From Ruminococcus sp. UBA3286 (GTDB lineage: Bacteria; Bacillota; Clostridia; Oscillospirales; Ruminococcaceae), in assembly GCA_002362135.1 (NCBI GenBank), contig DETO01000031.1, positions 20,182-28,635 of the forward strand: a stretch of DNA of 8,454 nt. The letters run 5' to 3'. The notes under the pieces are model-generated. The model ran no database searches and had not been told where the DNA came from. It saw nothing but the letters and a program-made list of their open reading frames with translations. The position numbers were made by a program, and so were the translations under genes. Positions within the stretch are counted from its first letter, which is position 1. Each line of letters begins with the position of its first letter. Shown in pieces: positions 5,656 through 8,454 of the stretch.

Positions 5656-7680
5656 TTATTCCTCAAATGCCGTGACGATTTTTTCAATACGTTCCGCAAG
5701 ATCGTCGGTAAGCACCTTATTCGTCTCCAGTTCGTCAATAATATCCTGACCGTAGCTTCTGATATAACTCATGAGATCGTCAGTATAATGTTTAAGTTCC
5801 TTTGTATCAACATAATTGAAAAGTCCGTGCTGAGCGGCATACAGAAGAATCACCTGCTCATAGTGCGGACGAGGTCTGTAAAGCGGCTGTTTCAGCAACT
5901 CTGTCAGCATTCTTCCGTGATTGAGAAGATCGGTTGTGGACTGATCGAGTTCCGATGAAAACTGCGTGAAAATCTCCATTTCCTTGAACTGCGCAAGGTC
6001 GATACGAAGATTTCCCGCGGCTTTTTTCATAGCCTTTGTCTGAGCCGCACCGCCTACACGCGAAACGGAAAGTCCGTAGTTTACCGCAGGACGCTGACCG
6101 GAATTGAACAGCTCGCTTTCGAGAAATATCTGACCGTCCGTAATAGAGATGACGTTCGTCGGAATATATGCCGAAATATCGCCTGCCAGCGTTTCAATTA
6201 TTGGAAGCGCAGTAAGAGAACCTCCGCCGTGTTCATCGTCGAGACGGCTGGAACGTTCCAGAAGTCTTGAATGCAGATAGAAAACGTCTCCGGGATATGC
6301 CTCTCGTCCCGGCGGACGGTGAAGAAGAAGCGACATTGCGCGGTATGCAACGGCGTGTTTTGAAAGATCATCGTAAACTATAAGAACGTCCCTGCCCTTT
6401 GACATGAAGTATTCGGCGATAGCCGTACCCGAATAAGGGCAAATGTACTGGAACGGCGCAGGCTCGCTTGCAGATGCTGCAACGACAACGGAATAATCCA
6501 TCGCCCCGTATTTTTTCAGCGTATTTACGACCTGCGCGACCGTTGAGGACTTCTGTCCGATAGCAACGTAAACGCAAACAACGTTCTGTCCCTTTTGATT
6601 TATGATAGTATCCACGGCGATAGAAGTTTTACCTGTTTGTCTGTCGCCGATGATAAGTTCACGCTGTCCGCGTCCGATAGGAAACATCGAATCGATAGCC
6701 AAAATACCCGTCTGAAGCGGAACTGATACCGATTTACGCTCTATAACGCCGGGCGCTTCACGTTCTATCGGGAAGTAATCCTCCGCGTGGATAGGATTTA
6801 GCCCGTCGATAGGCGAACCGAGAGCGTCTACAACTCTGCCGAGAAGTTCGTCGCTTACGCCGATTCCGGCGCGTTTTCCCGTACGGATAACGGAAGAACC
6901 CTCCGTCAGACCGCGGTCGTCGCCGAGAAGCACCACGCCCACGGATTTTTCCTCAAGATTCTGGACGATGCCGCGGATTCCCGTTTCAAACTCGACCAGT
7001 TCGCCGTACATAACGCCGCTGAGACCGTGAACTCTTGCGATACCGTCGCCGAGGCGGAGTATAGTTCCAGTTTCGGCTGAGCCTGATTTGATATCGAAAT
7101 CCTTGACTTCGGTTTTCAGAATCGAAATAATATCGCCCGAATTCAAGTCTTTCCCCGACTTTTCAACAGCTTCGGCAGCCTTGTTTTTCAAATCTTCCCT
7201 GATAGCGCGGAGACTTGTTCGATAGCTGCGGTCAAATTCCACATCGCCCGCGTTCAGTATGAATCCGCCGATAATATCGGGGTCGCGGCGATATTCTATA
7301 TCCACCTCGTCTTTGGTGAATTTTTCCATTATAAATTTGCGCAGTTCCGCCTGCTGACTTTCCGTAAGCGGCGTAACATAGCGAACGACAGCCTTTATGC
7401 CGCCCTGTTTTTCAAGAAGGATATCCTCGTATTCCTCGAAGATCTCGTTAAGTTCCGGAATTATCCCCGACTTTGCGGCGGATACGATAGAACGTCCGAG
7501 ACTTTTCGGGAATATCTTCCTGATGACCTCGCGCTTTTCGTCAAGTGTCACAAGGGGATTCGCAAGAGTTTCCGCGGCGTCGGGACAAGCCGAAAACACG
7601 CCCTTTGCGGTCTCTATGTCTTCTTTCGGGATATTCAGGCGGACAAGCTCTTTTAACAATTCTTTGGCTGTATCTTTCAT
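5656..7680 (-). CDS. atpHA: Fused ATP synthase F1 subunits delta and alpha
   Basis: A single 674-residue frame holds two F1 subunits. Residues 1 to about 167 are delta, the link from F1 to the b stalk: TAKELLKEL matches the YAKALFE-type start, NPLVTLDEKREVI the N-terminal domain, and DPDIIGGFILNAGD (133-146) plus FDRSYRTSLR the C-terminal domain. The usual Gly-Arg of the middle helix is replaced (SGII). Residues from about 179 are a complete alpha: GDGIARVHGL (211-220), Walker A GDRQTGKT (345-352), VLIVYDD (432-438), the signature PAVNYGLSVS (531-540) and the arginine finger R541. The joint NKAAEAVEKSGKD is only about a dozen residues with no stop. The ATG overlaps the atpF stop as ATGA, with AGGAGG ten bases upstream. 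A TTG at 7146 could start a free alpha of 496 residues. Fusion, or a lost stop codon by sequencing error, are the two readings. Confidence 0.95.
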   Translation of the reverse strand: MKDTAKELLKELVRLNIPKEDIETAKGVFSACPDAAETLANPLVTLDEKREVIRKIFPKSLGRSIVSAAKSGIIPELNEIFEEYEDILLEKQGGIKAVVRYVTPLTESQQAELRKFIMEKFTKDEVDIEYRRDPDIIGGFILNAGDVEFDRSYRTSLRAIREDLKNKAAEAVEKSGKDLNSGDIISILKTEVKDFDIKSGSAETGTILRLGDGIARVHGLSGVMYGELVEFETGIRGIVQNLEEKSVGVVLLGDDRGLTEGSSVIRTGKRAGIGVSDELLGRVVDALGSPIDGLNPIHAEDYFPIEREAPGVIERKSVSVPLQTGILAIDSMFPIGRGQRELIIGDRQTGKTSIAVDTIINQKGQNVVCVYVAIGQKSSTVAQVVNTLKKYGAMDYSVVVAASASEPAPFQYICPYSGTAIAEYFMSKGRDVLIVYDDLSKHAVAYRAMSLLLHRPPGREAYPGDVFYLHSRLLERSSRLDDEHGGGSLTALPIIETLAGDISAYIPTNVISITDGQIFLESELFNSGQRPAVNYGLSVSRVGGAAQTKAMKKAAGNLRIDLAQFKEMEIFTQFSSELDQSTTDLLNHGRMLTELLKQPLYRPRPHYEQVILLYAAQHGLFNYVDTKELKHYTDDLMSYIRSYGQDIIDELETNKVLTDDLAERIEKIVTAFEE
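7144..7156 (-). promoter_or_regulatory. Possible internal translation start for alpha
   Basis: Codon 179 of the fused frame is TTG (7146-7144). Six bases upstream stands GGGG (7153-7156), a partial match to the ribosome-binding consensus. The following residues NSGDIISILKTEV align with the usual N-terminus of alpha (M, a few residues, then EEISSIIKxQI), so the TTG lies where a free alpha would start. A second TTG at 7191-7189 follows AGGGA by four bases. No ATG or GTG lies near the junction. Use of either is inference. Confidence 0.35.
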
Positions 7681-8168
7681 TTATTGTCAGCCTCCTCCGC
7701 CGAAAGGAATTCGTCAACCAGCTTGCGGTTTTTCTCGTCGTCGAGATTAGCGCTTACTACCTTGGAAGCGGCTTCGATAGCAAGATCGGCGATCTGCGAA
7801 TGAGCCTGCTGAATAACGCGTCTGCGCTCGTTTTCGATGCTTTCTCCTGCCGCGCTTACTATCTTGTCAGCTTCTTCATGCGATCTGCTGAGGATAGCGG
7901 CGCGCTCGTTTTCGGCAGCGTCGTGGGCTTCGCGGAGAATTTTTCCAGCCTCTTCCTTAGCTTCGCCGATAGACTCGGCATACTGCTGTTTAAGGGCTTC
8001 GGCGTCCTCTTTAGCTTTAGCCGCGTCGTCAATGTCTTTCTGAATAGACTGAGTTCTGTCGTCCATGATCTTGTTTATAGGTTTAAACAGGAATATTCTG
8101 AGCAGCACGAAAAGAATAAGTATATTCAAGACAGCCCAGAAAATACTCCAGAAGTCGAAATTAAGCAT
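7677..8168 (-). CDS. atpF: ATP synthase Fo subunit b
   Basis: Subunit b forms the peripheral stalk that holds the alpha/beta ring still against the turning c ring; it is anchored in the membrane and binds delta at the top of F1. The 163-residue product has one hydrophobic helix at about 5-28 (rich in Phe, Leu and Ile), then the family stretch FKPINKIMDDR (28-38), then a long highly charged helix rich in Ala, Glu, Lys and Arg out to the end, as expected for a right-handed coiled-coil dimer. Length is normal. GGAGG stands six bases before the ATG. The last codons overlap the fused delta-alpha gene as ATGA, and atpF's 3' end carries that gene's AGGAGG site. Because its partner delta is fused to alpha, the stalk tip here would be tied covalently to F1. 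Confidence 0.95.
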   Translation of the reverse strand: MLNFDFWSIFWAVLNILILFVLLRIFLFKPINKIMDDRTQSIQKDIDDAAKAKEDAEALKQQYAESIGEAKEEAGKILREAHDAAENERAAILSRSHEEADKIVSAAGESIENERRRVIQQAHSQIADLAIEAASKVVSANLDDEKNRKLVDEFLSAEEADNK

Positions 8169-8185
8169 TATATTCCTCCGTATTA

Positions 8186-8410
8186 TTACTTACCGAGTGA
8201 AAGAATTATCAGAAGAGCGATAACAAAGCCGTAAATAGCTGTAGCTTCCGCAAGAGCGCATCCAATAAGAAGCGTGCTTCTGATGTCGCCCTTTGCCTCG
8301 GGCTGACGTGCGATAGATTCTGTAGCCTTAGCAGTAGCGATACCGATACCTATTCCTGCTCCTGCACCTGTTAAAACAGCGACAGCTGCACCAATTGCAA
8401 TTAATCCCAT
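8186..8410 (-). CDS. atpE: ATP synthase Fo subunit c (proteolipid)
   Basis: Subunit c forms the membrane ring whose turning is driven by ion flow. The 74-residue product is two hydrophobic helices joined by the polar loop ARQPEAKGDIRS (34-45). The first helix is Gly/Ala rich (GAGAGIGIGIATAK); the second carries the ion-carrying Glu55 in LAEATAIYG. The family signature (ARQP, ten residues, two hydrophobic, three, hydrophobic, one, acidic) is fully met. Compared with the Na+ ring of Ilyobacter, the Gln32 position is Ile22 and the Ser66 position is Ala56, while Tyr60 is kept; loss of these ligands argues for H+ coupling. The ATG at 8410 has GGAGG nine bases upstream, and 17 bases separate it from atpF. 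Confidence 0.96.
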   Translation of the reverse strand: MGLIAIGAAVAVLTGAGAGIGIGIATAKATESIARQPEAKGDIRSTLLIGCALAEATAIYGFVIALLIILSLGK

Positions 8411-8433
8411 AATTAAAAACCTCCATTAAATTA

Positions 8434-8454
8434 TTAGACCTCCTCGGAAACTAC
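8434..8454 (-). CDS. atpB: Possible last codons of ATP synthase subunit a
   Basis: In the usual gene order atpB comes directly before atpE. The frame entering at the window edge reads VVSEEV and then two stop codons in a row (8436-8431), compatible with the short acidic tail of a subunit a. Six residues cannot identify a protein, so the call rests on position alone. The AGGAGG in this stretch (8439-8444) would then be two Glu codons, not a working ribosome site; atpE has its own GGAGG closer by. Confidence 0.35.
   Translation of the reverse strand, partial: VVSEEV

Noticed and set aside
4886..5749. 287-codon plus-strand frame opposite atpG
   Set aside because: It lies antisense to a well-supported gene, has no ribosome site, and its length reflects codon bias of the opposite strand.
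7545..8234. 229-codon plus-strand frame opposite atpF and the delta part of the fusion
   Set aside because: It is antisense to two clear genes and crosses their junction; composition is the complement of the charged b-subunit helix, with no recognisable domain.
8384..8426. Out-of-frame ATG at 8426 after AGGAGG, upstream of atpE
   Set aside because: The spacing is 12 bases, the frame overlaps atpE and gives a Cys/Arg-rich nonsense peptide; the AGGAGG is better explained as part of the possible atpB tail.

Overview
The window reads almost entirely from the minus strand and carries most of an F-type ATP synthase operon followed by secD and secF. Seen from right to left (the direction of transcription) the order is: a possible last few codons of atpB, then atpE (c), atpF (b), a single reading frame encoding both delta and alpha (atpH-atpA fusion), atpG (gamma), a 286-base non-coding insert, atpD (beta), atpC (epsilon), an AT-rich promoter region, secD, secF, and a strong intrinsic terminator. 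No plus-strand gene is supported.

The organism is most likely a Gram-positive anaerobe of the Clostridia, perhaps close to Ruminococcus/Oscillospiraceae. This rests on protein style (short c subunit, separate SecD and SecF, B. subtilis-like SecD motif VDANIIT-ERIKEEL), on strong GGAGG ribosome binding sites, and on GTG starts and overlapping stop/start pairs. The placement is inference and no database was searched.

The atp genes follow the usual bacterial order B-E-F-H-A-G-D-C, so the cluster is a complete F1 plus the c and b parts of Fo. F1 (alpha3 beta3 gamma epsilon) is bound through delta and b to the membrane ring of c subunits. The c subunit lacks the polar residues of known Na+ rings, which suggests H+ coupling. 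In a fermenting anaerobe such an enzyme may often hydrolyse ATP to build the proton gradient. SecD and SecF use that gradient to help pull secreted proteins out of the SecYEG channel. They have their own sigma-A type promoter, so they are a separate transcription unit.

Two things stand out. First, delta and alpha are one 674-residue frame with no stop between them, although F1 needs three alpha and only one delta. A TTG codon with a GGGG stretch six bases upstream lies where a stand-alone alpha would be expected to start. Second, the operon is interrupted between gamma and beta by structured, repeat-rich DNA: a perfect 16-bp inverted repeat, a GGGAC/GTCCC hairpin, a G-run/C-run palindrome and a pair of mutually exclusive stems. 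Part of this insert recurs beyond the secF terminator at the left edge of the window, marking it as a dispersed repeat family.
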